From positions 295,358,897-295,422,896 of the forward strand of contig JAIOJX010000032.1 of assembly GCA_022376925.1 (NCBI GenBank): a DNA stretch of 64,000 nt. Direction: 5' to 3'. A program made the position numbers and the translations under genes. Numbering within the stretch: the stretch's first letter is position 1; each line of letters opens with the position of its first letter. The notes under the pieces are model-generated. The model was not told the origin of the DNA, ran no database searches, and worked only from the letters and a program-made list of their open reading frames with translations. Source of the DNA: Tragulus kanchil. Lineage: Eukaryota > Chordata > Mammalia > Artiodactyla > Tragulidae. Shown in pieces: positions 12,079 through 21,437 of this stretch.

Positions 12079-12390
12079 TTTTTTTTTTTTTTTTAAGATT
12101 TATTTATTTATTTATTTTGGGCGGGGATCGGGTTGGGGAGGGAGGGGAGCAGGCGGGCCACTTCTATTGGTCTTTCGTTTTTCTATGTTCATCCGTCTTT
12201 TGTTCTTTGGCTCCTGTGGGCCTCCCACCGCGGTGGCTGCTGTGGCTCGAACCGGCGCCCCTTGCACTGCAAGGCGGTGTCCTTACCCACTGGACCACCA
12301 GGGGAAGCCCCCACTCTAGTATTCTTGCTTGGAAAATTTCATGGATGGAGAAGCCTAGTAAGCTACAGTCTGTGGGGTCTCAAATATAGA
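12054..12390 (+). mobile_element. Bov-tA fragment split by SINE-X copy 4
   Basis: Left piece GCAACCCACTCTAGTATTCT at 12055-12075; right piece from 12311 continues CTTGCTTGGAAAATTTCATG and GTAAGCTACAGTCTGTGGGG. The tRNA head is missing. Confidence 0.8.
12077..12310 (-). mobile_element. SINE-X copy 4, internally deleted, inserted in a Bov-tA
   Basis: The 16-bp direct repeat CCACTCTAGTATTCTT stands at 12061-12076 and 12311-12326, so this SINE-X landed inside a Bov-tA. The element lacks about 90 bases in the middle: it passes from GGTGGCTGCTGTGGCTC straight to GAACCGGCGCCCC. Confidence 0.9.
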
Positions 12391-12397
12391 TATATAT

Positions 12398-12606
12398 GGG
12401 GCTTCCCTGATGACTCAGTGGTGAGGAAGCTGCCTGCAATGCAGGAGACCCGGGTTCCATCTCTGGGTTGGGAGGATCCCCCTGGAGGGTAAGGCAAACC
12501 ACTCCAATATTTTTGCCTGGACAATTCCCATGAACAGAGGAGCCTGACGGGCTTAGTCCCTAGGGTCACACAGTCAGACAGGACTGAAGTGACTACGCAG
12601 CAGCAG
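12398..12606 (+). mobile_element. Bov-tA SINE
   Basis: Starts GGGGCTTCCCTGATGACTCA, B box GGTTCCATCTC, ends GACAGGACTGAAGTGACTAC followed by (GCA)n. Confidence 0.9.
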
Positions 12607-12608
12607 CA

Positions 12609-12785
12609 GTCCTGCCAAAGCAGGAGACACAGTTTCCATCCCTTGGCTGGGAAGATCCCTTGGAGGAGGAAATGGACAGTATTCTTGCCTGGAGAATTCC
12701 ATGGCAACAGAGGAGCCTGGTGGGCTACAGCTACAGTCCATGGCGTCGCTAAGAGTGGGACAAGACTGAGAGACTGAGCACGCAC
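12609..12785 (+). mobile_element. Bov-tA SINE, tandem to the previous one
   Basis: A second element lacking the first part of its head (starts CCTGCCAAAGCAGGAGACAC) follows the CAG-rich tail of its neighbour directly and ends GAGAGACTGAGCACGCACAA. Confidence 0.85.
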
Positions 12786-12789
12786 AATA

Positions 12790-13162
12790 CGGATTGTAAC
12801 AGGAGCAGGGTCAGTGTTCAATATTGTTAGTGCCTGTGGGATTCACAGGTTAAAATGTCCATTACACAGCTGTAAATACCAAGTTGGGGTTTCTAGCAAG
12901 TCTGGTCTGAGCTACATATTAGGCTCTTCAGTAGTTTAAGGGGAGCATGGACAAAGTTATTCAGAAAACTGGGGGAAAAAAAAACAACGGAAGAGGGTTG
13001 AGGACACAATTCAGTTGAATACCTATTTTAAGGGAAGGCCACAAGTTGGAAGGAGAAGAGGCACTCCTAAAGGGAAAAGCGTGTAAAGAATAGTGGCAAG
13101 GAATCAAAGGGAAGTCTGGACAAACACAACTTTTCCTGCCTTAGCATCCACTTCTCAAATAC
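12790..13162. other. Unique upstream DNA
   Basis: Single-copy sequence between SINEs; no feature recognised. Confidence 0.5.
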
Positions 13163-13318
13163 TGGGCTTCCCTGGTGGCTCAGATGGTAAAGAATCTGCC
13201 TGCACTGCAGGAGACCCGAGTTAGATTCATGGGTGGGGAAGATCCCCTGGAGAAAGGAAAGGCTCCCCACTCCAGTATTCTTCCCTGGAGAATTCAATGG
13301 ACAGAGGAGCGAGAGGTT
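13163..13318 (+). mobile_element. Bov-tA SINE close to the IQGAP1 promoter
   Basis: GGGCTTCCCTGGTGGCTCAG head to GGACAGAGGAGCGAGAGG; its last third is missing. It ends about 200 bases before the CpG island. Confidence 0.9.
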
Positions 13319-13499
13319 AAGCTGTCGAATCTGGGAGACTGCCAGTCTCTGCGGCTCCCTTAGGGCAGTTTGGGTTCCGCATGTGTCCACAGAAATTCAC
13401 CAGGCCACTTCAGAAGAAACCTTCCTTGAGCCCTCTGGTGCAGAAAAGTTTGTCTAGACGGACAGGGGAGGGGAAGAAGGTGCCCACGATTTTTACATC

Positions 13500-14330
13500 T
13501 AGCTACGGCGGCCTTTGGATAAGAGCTGCGGACGGGGCGTCGGCCGGGGCGTGCAAAGATCCAGCGCCGGGGCGTGTCTTTTCGGTGCAGCGGAGCTGAC
13601 CGGAGGACTGGTAAGGCAGGCTCCGCCTTCTTCCTTCCGTCTGAAGAGGGCGTTGCGGGTGCTGGGCGGGGATGGGGGCGGGGCTTGACGACCGCTTCTG
13701 TCGGCGCGGCAGGGCAGGGCGGCTGGGGCGGGGCCTGGGGTGGGACTGGCGGCGCGGGGCGGGGCCTCGGGGACCTGGGCAGCCCGCGCACTCTGCAGGA
13801 GCTGCAGCCGCCGCCGCCCGCGCCTCCAAGGTCTCGCCGCTTCCTGAGCAGAGACCCGGGCTCGGCCGCCATGTCCGCCACGGACGAGGTTGACGGACTG
13901 GGCGTGGCTCGGCCACACTATGGCTGTGAGTGTGGGCTCCACCGCGCGGGGGTCTCGGGGCGGGCGCGCCACGTTCCAGGCGCCGTTTTCCCGGGGGCTG
14001 GCCGGGCGGGTGGGGCAGGGCGGCTGTGGGCCGCGCGAACCCGGAAGAGCCGGTGCGGCTAGGTGGCGGGCGGCAAGGTCCCCAGCCCGCGCCCCCTCGG
14101 TCTCCGTGGCGGCGGGGAGGACCCCGGCCGCTTCCCAGCCTGATCCCGGGCGCTGCGGCCGGAGAGCCCCACCCAGCGCCTCCCGCCGCTCAGCTAGACC
14201 GAGATTGGGGAGACGGCCTAGGGTGAGGTGGCAGGAGGACGGTGCAGGGCGTGTCCCGGGGACCGGAGCCCCGAGTCGCAGGCGCTGCTCTGGCTTCGCC
14301 GGGGAAGGCGCTGCTTGAGTGCTGCCTGCG
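13500..14330 (+). promoter_or_regulatory. IQGAP1: CpG-island promoter and 5' UTR of IQGAP1
   Basis: This stretch is sharply richer in G+C and CpG than the AT-rich DNA on both sides. It holds several Sp1-type GC boxes (GGGGCGGGGC or close) near 13675, 13728 and 13755, and no TATA box at a sensible distance. The IQGAP1 start codon follows at 13871, so transcription probably begins within the 100-150 bases upstream; I cannot fix the start site from sequence alone. The island runs past exon 1 into intron 1. Long open frames on both strands here reflect GC-rich composition, not genes. A TATA-less CpG-island promoter fits a broadly expressed scaffold protein, which is what IQGAP1 is known to be. 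Confidence 0.85.
13871..13925 (+). CDS. IQGAP1: IQGAP1 coding exon 1 (partial gene)
   Basis: IQGAP1 is a large cytoplasmic scaffold that binds actin, active Cdc42/Rac1, calmodulin and many signalling proteins at the cell cortex and adherens junctions. The exon encodes MSATDEVDGLGVARPHYG plus the first base of the next codon; this is the conserved N-terminus of mammalian IQGAP1. The start is in a good context (GCCGCC before ATG). The exon ends at GGC-T, followed by a consensus donor GTGAGT at 13926. It breaks after the first base of the codon, which matches exon 2 starting CT: the junction restores serine, as in the family. This part lies before the calponin-homology domain. Identification rests on remembered protein sequence plus correct splice phase with exon 2, and I consider it secure. 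Confidence 0.95.
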
Positions 14331-14342
14331 GGTAAACCCAGG

Positions 14343-14445
14343 GTCCAGACCTGCCTGGCCTCAGGCTAGCTGAGAGGTGCGGCCCTGGGCAAGTCACTTC
14401 AGCTTTTTCGGGCGTAGTTCCCTCGTCGGGATTTCAAAAGTGAAG
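14343..14445 (+). mobile_element. Possible MIR relic
   Basis: CCCTGGGCAAGTCACTTCAG followed by CTTTTTCGGGCGTAGTTCCC resembles the MIR core (TGGGCAAGTCACTT...CTCAGTTTCC). Heavily diverged. Confidence 0.45.
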
Positions 14446-15144
14446 ACAAAAAAAAGAAAAGAAAAAAGAAAAAAACCTTAAAACCTCTGACTTCCTCATT
14501 TTCCGAATCTCATTTTCTGTCTTTGTCCTGGAACATCAGGTGGGACTTCGGGTGGAATAGTTACCACTGGCCAAAGGAGAGCCCTTTGAAGTCTTGAGAT
14601 TTCAGATTTTGATATTCTGCGAAAAATGTTGTGTTTTAGGCTGATTTCACTCGACCGTTCTGTGCGAGCTGTTGTGTCAAATCTGTGACATTATAGATGT
14701 CTAAGTCCAGACCCTGCTTTTAAAGAACGTTTTAATCAGGGCGGCAGGCAGGTGCAACTATCTAATGATAATAAGGAGGGATAAATATGTCAAGTGAACC
14801 AACGAGGCTTAAAAGGTAATTGGATAAAGAGGAGGGGCATGGGGAAGGCTGTAAGAACACCGATAGGACGTTTGAACAGAGCCTTACAGGATGCTGTGTA
14901 ATTTCACAGGGAAGGGTGGGGCAAGACATGCCCTGCAACAGAAGAGTAAACTTTAAGTTAGGAAGAGAAGAGCGCTGTCTGCCTTGGTACCTGAGTGATG
15001 TGGAGTACACGGTGGGAGGGAGGCAGGGAGAGAGAGAGAAGAGTTCCTCAAGTAGCTGGGACTAAATTGGGAAAGTACTGAATGCCATCCCCAGCAGTTA
15101 GGAATTTATTCCATATCCTGGATGCCCCTAAAGGAAGCAGGTTG

Positions 15145-15375
15145 CTTTGAAGTTAAGCTCACAGGCTTTTGAGACAGATCGCCTGGGTTTGAATCCAGGC
15201 CTCATCATTTATCAATCTCAGGGCAAAGATCAACCGGCCTCAAGTTTCCTCATTTGGAAGATGAGAGTGATGATCACAGGATTGTTGTGAGGCTTCCATG
15301 AGATAATGCATGTAAAATGCACAGTATGATTGCTGCTGCTGAGTTCTCAACGACTGCTGTCTTTAGTGATTAATA
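15145..15375 (+). mobile_element. MIRb SINE (duplicate at 16294-16524)
   Basis: GCCTGGGTTTGAATCCAGGC, CAAGTTTCCTCATTTGGAAG, GGATTGTTGTGAGGCTTCCA and GAGATAATGCATGTAAAATG follow the MIRb consensus closely. Confidence 0.9.
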
Positions 15376-15507
15376 AAAGAGCGAAAAAACATGAACTGCT
15401 CTGGATTCAGAGTCTGGCAGATAGGTGGGCACAAATTTAGACAAAAATCTTTAAGTCAGTACTTTTCAAGTCACACTGAGATTTAGCACATGTTCACAGT
15501 ATCAAGT

Positions 15508-15705
15508 GGGCTTCCCAGGTGACTCAGCAGTAAAGAATCCGCCTGCCAGTGTTCGATCCCTGGGTTGAGAAGATCCCCTGAAGGAGGACATGGCACCTGC
15601 TCTAGTATTCTTGCCTGGGAAGTCCCATGGACAGAGGAGCCTGAGGGTCTACAGTCCATAGGGTCAAAAAGAGCCGTATACAACTTAATGACTAAACAGC
15701 AGCAT
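15508..15705 (+). mobile_element. Bov-tA SINE (duplicates at 16657-16854 and 17743-17940)
   Basis: GGGCTTCCCAGGTGACTCAG head, GTTCGATCCCTGGGTTGAGA, and tail AACTTAATGACTAAACAGCA. The three near-identical occurrences, with the same flanks, arise from duplications 5 and 6. Confidence 0.9.
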
Positions 15706-15897
15706 AGTATTGTACTTTTAAATAAAGACTAAGATGAATATATAAAAATTGAAACATGGGGTTCTTGTTTTAGGAAAGTCATTATATAGTACACCTGACT
15801 AGCTACAAGTTACCCTGACTCTCTAGGTGACTTAGCAGGAATTTGACGCTGTGGCATTCTCTCATCGCTTACATTCCTTCTTTCTTTTATGTTTTAG

Positions 15898-15909
15898 CTG
15901 TCCTGGATA
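15898..15909 (+). pseudogene. IQGAP1: Stub of IQGAP1 exon 2 at a duplication junction
   Basis: After a full acceptor tract (TTTCTTTTATGTTTTAG) the first 12 bases of exon 2, CTGTCCTGGATA, appear and are then cut off by TCTAATGATAAT, sequence that belongs at 14761. This is where the first copy of the 1149-base block stops and the second begins. The intact exon appears 1149 bases later at 17047. The stub has no donor and cannot act as an exon. Confidence 0.9.
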
Positions 15910-17046
15910 TCTAATGATAATAAGGAGGGATAAATATGTCAAGTGAACCAACGAGGCTTAAAAGGTAATTGGATAAAGAGGAGGGGCATGGGGAAGGCTG
16001 TAAGAACACCGATAGGACGTTTGAACAGAGCCTTACAGGATGCTGTGTAATTTCACAGGGAAGGGTGGGGCAAGACATGCCCTGCAACAGAAGAGTAAAC
16101 TTTAAGTTAGGAAGAGAAGAGCGCTGTCTGCCTTGGTACCTGAGTGATGTGGAGTACACGGTGGGAGGGAGGCAGGGAGAGAGAGAGAAGAGTTCCTCAA
16201 GTAGCTGGGACTAAATTGGGAAAGTACTGAATGCCATCCCCAGCAGTTAGGAATTTATTCCATATCCTGGATGCCCCTAAAGGAAGCAGGTTGCTTTGAA
16301 GTTAAGCTCACAGGCTTTTGAGACAGATCGCCTGGGTTTGAATCCAGGCCTCATCATTTATCAATCTCAGGGCAAAGATCAACCGGCCTCAAGTTTCCTC
16401 ATTTGGAAGATGAGAGTGATGATCACAGGATTGTTGTGAGGCTTCCATGAGATAATGCATGTAAAATGCACAGTATGATTGCTGCTGCTGAGTTCTCAAC
16501 GACTGCTGTCTTTAGTGATTAATAAAAGAGCGAAAAAACATGAACTGCTCTGGATTCAGAGTCTGGCAGATAGGTGGGCACAAATTTAGACAAAAATCTT
16601 TAAGTCAGTACTTTTCAAGTCACACTGAGATTTAGCACATGTTCACAGTATCAAGTGGGCTTCCCAGGTGACTCAGCAGTAAAGAATCCGCCTGCCAGTG
16701 TTCGATCCCTGGGTTGAGAAGATCCCCTGAAGGAGGACATGGCACCTGCTCTAGTATTCTTGCCTGGGAAGTCCCATGGACAGAGGAGCCTGAGGGTCTA
16801 CAGTCCATAGGGTCAAAAAGAGCCGTATACAACTTAATGACTAAACAGCAGCATAGTATTGTACTTTTAAATAAAGACTAAGATGAATATATAAAAATTG
16901 AAACATGGGGTTCTTGTTTTAGGAAAGTCATTATATAGTACACCTGACTAGCTACAAGTTACCCTGACTCTCTAGGTGACTTAGCAGGAATTTGACGCTG
17001 TGGCATTCTCTCATCGCTTACATTCCTTCTTTCTTTTATGTTTTAG

Positions 17047-17146
17047 CTGTCCTGGATAATGAGAGACTTACTGCAGAGGAGATGGATGAGAGGAGACGTC
17101 AGAATGTGGCTTACGAATACCTTTGTCATTTGGAAGAAGCAAAGAG
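17047..17146 (+). CDS. IQGAP1: IQGAP1 coding exon 2, first full copy
   Basis: The 100-nt exon follows a pyrimidine-rich tract and TTTTAG acceptor and ends AAGAG before the donor GTAAAG. With the single base carried over from exon 1 it reads SVLDNERLTAEEMDERRRQN followed by VAYEYLCHLEEAKR, the IQGAP1 residues leading into the calponin-homology (actin-binding) domain. It ends with two bases of an arginine codon, so exon 3 should begin with G. Exon 3, which starts the tryptophan-rich part of the domain, was not found downstream, so intron 2 runs to the window end. The exon lies in a 1085-base duplicated block and has an identical second copy at 18132-18231. The two copies are probably one exon in the real genome. 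Confidence 0.95.
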
Positions 17147-18131
17147 GTAAAGATAGGCTTGAGAGGAGATTGGGAGACAGGAGTTGATACCAAGTGAACA
17201 AAGATAAAGATCTTGTTGAATATGTTGTACGTGGGGCTGTGGGAGGCAGGTTCTTTGAAGGAATAAGTAAGTATAGGTAGGATTTTTTTTTTTCCCGTGG
17301 AAGTGAAACAGCCCTGATGGCAGTTTATCATGAAACAGTCTCATGGGTGCTTTTGTTCAGCTGCTAAGTCGTGTCCAATGGGCACTTGCGTAGACTGAAA
17401 AATTCCCAGATTTATGTTGTTCAGTTTTATGCTGATAGTGTGTGTTTTGGTCACTTCCAGCTCTAGGGGAGAGAAGCTTTTTTTAAAGTTTGAAGTTTCA
17501 GGCCGTAATGTTTCACGGGCTCTTCACTGGTTTTGCTGTATATATGAATTGGGTCCGTTCTCTCCCTTGGTAGAGCTCTGGGTGTAGCTCCACCCATTTG
17601 GCAAAATTCAGAGACTGTTTACCAAAGGCAGTGTCATCTGCATTTTTAGTGAAGTTAATGTACAACTGCTGTTTTCTATTTTCAGATGCTGCAAGACCCT
17701 GGGGTCTTAGAGTGTCGGTTTGCTATCGGTGATTCACAGTGTGGCTTCCCAGGTGACTCAGCAGTAAAGAATCCGCCTGCCAGTGTTCGATCCCTGGGTT
17801 GAGAAGATCCCCTGAAGGAGGACATGGCACCTGCTCTAGTATTCTTGCCTGGGAAGTCCCATGGACAGAGGAGCCTGAGGGTCTACAGTCCATAGGGTCA
17901 AAAAGAGCCGTATACAACTTAATGACTAAACAGCAGCATAGTATTGTACTTTTAAATAAAGACTAAGATGAATATATAAAAATTGAAACATGGGGTTCTT
18001 GTTTTAGGAAAGTCATTATATAGTACACCTGACTAGCTACAAGTTACCCTGACTCTCTAGGTGACTTAGCAGGAATTTGACGCTGTGGCATTCTCTCATC
18101 GCTTACATTCCTTCTTTCTTTTATGTTTTAG

Positions 18132-18231
18132 CTGTCCTGGATAATGAGAGACTTACTGCAGAGGAGATGGATGAGAGGAGACGTCAGAATGTGGCTTACG
18201 AATACCTTTGTCATTTGGAAGAAGCAAAGAG
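18132..18231 (+). pseudogene. IQGAP1: Second copy of IQGAP1 exon 2 (probable assembly duplicate)
   Basis: This is the same 100-nt exon with the same acceptor (TTTTAG) and donor (GTAAAG), exactly 1085 bases downstream of the first copy, together with its flanking intron. I see no base difference in the exon. One hundred is not a multiple of three, so including both copies in a transcript would shift the frame after residue 52 and destroy the protein. A functional ruminant IQGAP1 is therefore not expected to carry both in tandem as constitutive exons. Its block is one of twenty similar duplications in the window, which points to assembly. A genuine mutually exclusive exon pair is formally possible, but identical introns make it unlikely. 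Confidence 0.85.
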
Positions 18232-18830
18232 GTAAAGATAGGCTTGAGAGGAGATTGGGAGACAGGAGTTGATACCAAGTGAACAAAGATAAAGATCTTG
18301 TTGAATATGTTGTACGTGGGGCTGTGGGAGGCAGGTTCTTTGAAGGAATAAGTAAGTATAGGTAGGATTTTTTTTTTTTCCCGTGGAAGTGAAACAGCCC
18401 TGATGGCAGTTTATCATGAAACAGTCTCATGGGTGCTTTTGTTCAGCTGCTAAGTCGTGTCCAATGGGCACTTGCGTAGACTGAAAAATTCCCAGATTTA
18501 TGTTGTTCAGTTTTATGCTGATAGTGTGTGTTTTGGTCACTTCCAGCTCTAGGGGAGAGAAGCTTTTTTTAAAGTTTGAAGTTTCAGGCCGTAATGTTTC
18601 ACGGGCTCTTCACTGGTTTTGCTGTATATATGAATTGGGTCCGTTCTCTCCCTTGGTAGAGCTCTGGGTGTAGCTCCACCCATTTGGCAAAATTCAGAGA
18701 CTGTTTACCAAAGGCAGTGTCATCTGCATTTTTAGTGAAGTTAATGTACAACTGCTGTTTTCTATTTTCAGATGCTGCAAGACCCTGGGGTCTTAGAGTG
18801 TCGGTTTGCTATCGGTGGTTCATTTCTTTT

Positions 18831-19145
18831 TTTTTTTTTAAAGATTTATTTTTATTTATTTTTGGGCGGGGGTCGGGTTGAGGAGGGAGGGGAGCTTGGT
18901 CTTTCGTTTTTCTCTGTTCATCCATCTTTGTTCTTTGGCTCCTGTGGGCCTCCCATCGCGGTGGCGTCTGTCGCTGCAGAGCACCGGCTCTGGGCGCGTG
19001 CGCTCCAGAGCTCTGGCTCGGTAATTGGACACATCAGTCCAGCCGCTCCGCGGCACGTGGGATCTTCCCAGGCCAGGGCTCGAACCGGCGCCCCTTGCAT
19101 TGCAAGGCGGTATCCTTACCCACTGGACTACCAGGGGAAGCCCCA
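18831..19145 (-). mobile_element. SINE-X copy 5 (duplicate at 20006-20320)
   Basis: Full element in minus orientation flanked by the 16-bp repeat GTGGTTCATTTCTTTT at 18815-18830 and 19146-19161. The 203-codon frame over it merges SINE and microsatellite and is not a gene. Confidence 0.9.
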
Positions 19146-19166
19146 GTGGTTCATTTCTTTTGTTCT

Positions 19167-19187
19167 GATGTGTGCGTGCGCGCGCAC

Positions 19188-19228
<41 letters not shown>
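19167..19228. repeat. (GT)n microsatellite with a GCGCGCGC head (duplicate at 20342-20403)
   Basis: TGTGTGCGTGCGCGCGCACG passes into about 40 bases of uninterrupted GT. Alternating purine-pyrimidine runs of this kind can adopt Z-DNA in vitro; no function is implied. Confidence 0.9.
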
Positions 19229-19231
<3 letters not shown>

Positions 19232-19340
19232 AAGGTCCTAGGGTAGATAGATGTAATTCCAGTTTCTGGTGCGTGCATGTGTGCGTACGTGTATGTGTGC
19301 AAGGTTCCAGGGTAGATAGATGTAATTCCAGGTCATGTAT
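19229..19340. repeat. Two-copy minisatellite (duplicate at 20404-20515)
   Basis: GCAAGGTCCTAGGG and GCAAGGTTCCAGGG each precede TAGATAGATGTAATTCCAG, with GT-rich DNA between. An old local duplication of about 70 bases. Confidence 0.75.
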
Positions 19341-20362
19341 CCCATACGTGAGCTTGGTGGAAAAGGCCAGGAGGGGAAAATGAGAGGTTTTGTGGTTAAA
19401 ATCTAATTTCACAGGACACTAAGATGGGTTTTTTTGGTCTTGTTTTGTCTTTTTAATTTTGAAAATCTTAAATTACTACTGGAAAGTCCAGGGAACAGTA
19501 TAGCAAACATCCATGTATTCCTAAACTAGCAAATGTCAATTTTTTTGGATTTTTCCCTTTTCTCTCAAAAGGCACCGTAGGAGTCCCCTTTGTGCCCCTT
19601 CCTGGTCCCAGTCTCCTCCTTCCCATTCCTGGGGCTATCGCTAGCATGCACTTAGTGTATTTTCTTGAATCCAGGCTTCTTTCTTTGGAGCCTGAAACTC
19701 TTGCATGAGAGTCACTTCCAGCTCTAGGGGAGAGAAGCTTTTTTTAAAGTTTGAAGTTTCAGGCCGTAATGTTTCACGGGCTCTTCACTGGTTTTGCTGT
19801 ATATATGAATTGGGTCCGTTCTCTCCCTTGGTAGAGCTCTGGGTGTAGCTCCACCCATTTGGCAAAATTCAGAGACTGTTTACCAAAGGCAGTGTCATCT
19901 GCATTTTTAGTGAAGTTAATGTACAACTGCTGTTTTCTATTTTCAGATGCTGCAAGACCCTGGGGTCTTAGAGTGTCGGTTTGCTATCGGTGGTTCATTT
20001 CTTTTTTTTTTTTTAAAGATTTATTTTTATTTATTTTTGGGCGGGGGTCGGGTTGAGGAGGGAGGGGAGCTTGGTCTTTCGTTTTTCTCTGTTCATCCAT
20101 CTTTGTTCTTTGGCTCCTGTGGGCCTCCCATCGCGGTGGCGTCTGTCGCTGCAGAGCACCGGCTCTGGGCGCGTGCGCTCCAGAGCTCTGGCTCGGTAAT
20201 TGGACACATCAGTCCAGCCGCTCCGCGGCACGTGGGATCTTCCCAGGCCAGGGCTCGAACCGGCGCCCCTTGCATTGCAAGGCGGTATCCTTACCCACTG
20301 GACTACCAGGGGAAGCCCCAGTGGTTCATTTCTTTTGTTCTGATGTGTGCGTGCGCGCGCAC

Positions 20363-20406
<44 letters not shown>

Positions 20407-20886
20407 AAGGTCCTAGGGTAGATAGATGTAATTCCAGTTTCTGGTGCGTGCATGTGTGCGTACGTGTATGTGTGCAAGGTTCCAGGGTAGATAGATGTAA
20501 TTCCAGGTCATGTATCCCATACGTGAGCTTGGTGGAAAAGGCCAGGAGGGGAAAATGAGAGGTTTTGTGGTTAAAATCTAATTTCACAGGACACTAAGAT
20601 GGGTTTTTTTGGTCTTGTTTTGTCTTTTTAATTTTGAAAATCTTAAATTACTACTGGAAAGTCCAGGGAACAGTATAGCAAACATCCATGTATTCCTAAA
20701 CTAGCAAATGTCAATTTTTTTGGATTTTTCCCTTTTCTCTCAAAAGGCACCGTAGGAGTCCCCTTTGTGCCCCTTCCTGGTCCCAGTCTCCTCCTTCCCA
20801 TTCCTGGGGCTATCGCTAGCATGCACTTAGTGTATTTTCTTGAATCCAGGCTTCTTTTCTTTGGAGCCTGAAACTCTTGCATGAGA

Positions 20887-21225
20887 CTGGGGGAGGATAT
20901 GAGGGGATTAGTGATGATTTAGGTGGAGAGAATGGTAATAACATTTGTTTTGTTAAATGGAAGGTTAGACCAAAGGTGGTGAATATGTTATTAGGAAGGA
21001 GGGTGTTTCTCATGCAAAGTTTGTGAGGGCCCCAAGAACAAAAACATTAAGTCCTCTGCTGCTTAAATTAGGGGCTGGATGTAGTTTTAGAAGACAAAGA
21101 ATTTGAAAGCTGTATCTGAGAGATTGTCTTGTACTCTGTGAAGTCTTGGTGTCTCTGCTGAGGTGACCTGGTGATGAGAGAAGGGTTCCAACCTGTCTTC
21201 CTTTCTCTGTCTAATGCATTTCTGC
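20887..21225. other. Unique intronic DNA
   Basis: No gene or repeat recognised. Confidence 0.5.
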
Positions 21226-21377
21226 TTTTTTTTTTTTGAATATATTTTTATTTATTTACTTGGCTACACCAGGTCTTGGTTGTGCTATGTGGGATCTAGT
21301 TCCCTGACCAGGGATTGAACCCAGGTCCCTGCATTGGGTGTGGCACGTCTTACCCACTGGACCACCAGGGAAGTTCC
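21226..21377 (-). mobile_element. CHR-like SINE
   Basis: The reverse complement begins GGAACTTCCCTGGTGGTCCA, carries GGTTCAATCCCTGGTCAGG and ends in AAATAAAAATATATTC plus A-run. Confidence 0.8.
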
Positions 21378-21418
21378 AGCATTTCTGCTTTTAATACTGG
21401 ATTTCCACAGTAAAATTT

Positions 21419-21437
21419 CCCCCCCCCCCCCCCCCCC
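21419..21437. repeat. Poly-C run
   Basis: Nearly twenty C residues in a row abut the tail of SINE-X copy 6. The run is unusual for a SINE target and may be a base-calling artefact. Confidence 0.8.

Larger units (their letters stand above)
13926..17046 (+). other. IQGAP1: IQGAP1 intron 1 (length inflated by a duplication)
   Basis: The intron runs from the GTGAGT donor after exon 1 to the TTTTAG acceptor of exon 2. It holds the tail of the CpG island, a possible MIR relic near 14345-14445, and a 1149-base direct duplication carrying an MIRb and a Bov-tA SINE. Removing the duplicate gives an intron of about 2.0 kb. Confidence 0.8.
14759..17058 (+). repeat. Direct duplication 5 (offset 1149), in IQGAP1 intron 1
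   Basis: Positions 14759-15908 recur at 15908-17058. The junction has a 2-base overlap (TA): CTGTCCTGGATA of exon 2 runs into TCTAATGATAAT. The unit holds an MIRb, a Bov-tA and the exon 2 acceptor. Confidence 0.97.
16656..18817 (+). repeat. Direct duplication 6 (offset 1085), carrying IQGAP1 exon 2
   Basis: Positions 16656-17741 recur at 17742-18817. At the junction GCTATCGGTGATTCACAGTG departs from the true continuation GCTATCGGTGGTTCATTTCT at 18809. It duplicates exon 2 with its splice sites. Confidence 0.97.
18536..20886 (+). repeat. Direct duplication 7 (offset 1175), chained to duplication 6
   Basis: Positions 18536-19710 recur at 19711-20886. The junction is TTGCATGAGAGTCACTTCCA; the true continuation is TTGCATGAGACTGGGGGAGG. 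The stretch from GTCACTTCCAGCTCTAGG occurs at 17450, 18536 and 19711. Confidence 0.97.

Noticed and set aside
12363..12821. 152-codon frame on the minus strand
   Set aside because: Antisense reading of two tandem Bov-tA SINEs (PLLPWNSPGKNT-type text recurs in every Bov-tA).
13360..13972. Open frames of 137-173 codons on the minus strand, and others on the plus strand, in the CpG island
   Set aside because: Arg/Pro/Ala-rich readings expected from GC-rich DNA. They overlap the IQGAP1 promoter and exon 1 and show no family motif.
18772..19383. Open frame of 203 codons (repeated at 19947-20558)
   Set aside because: It is a translation through SINE-X copy 5 and the GT microsatellite (Cys-Val runs); no start context or domain.
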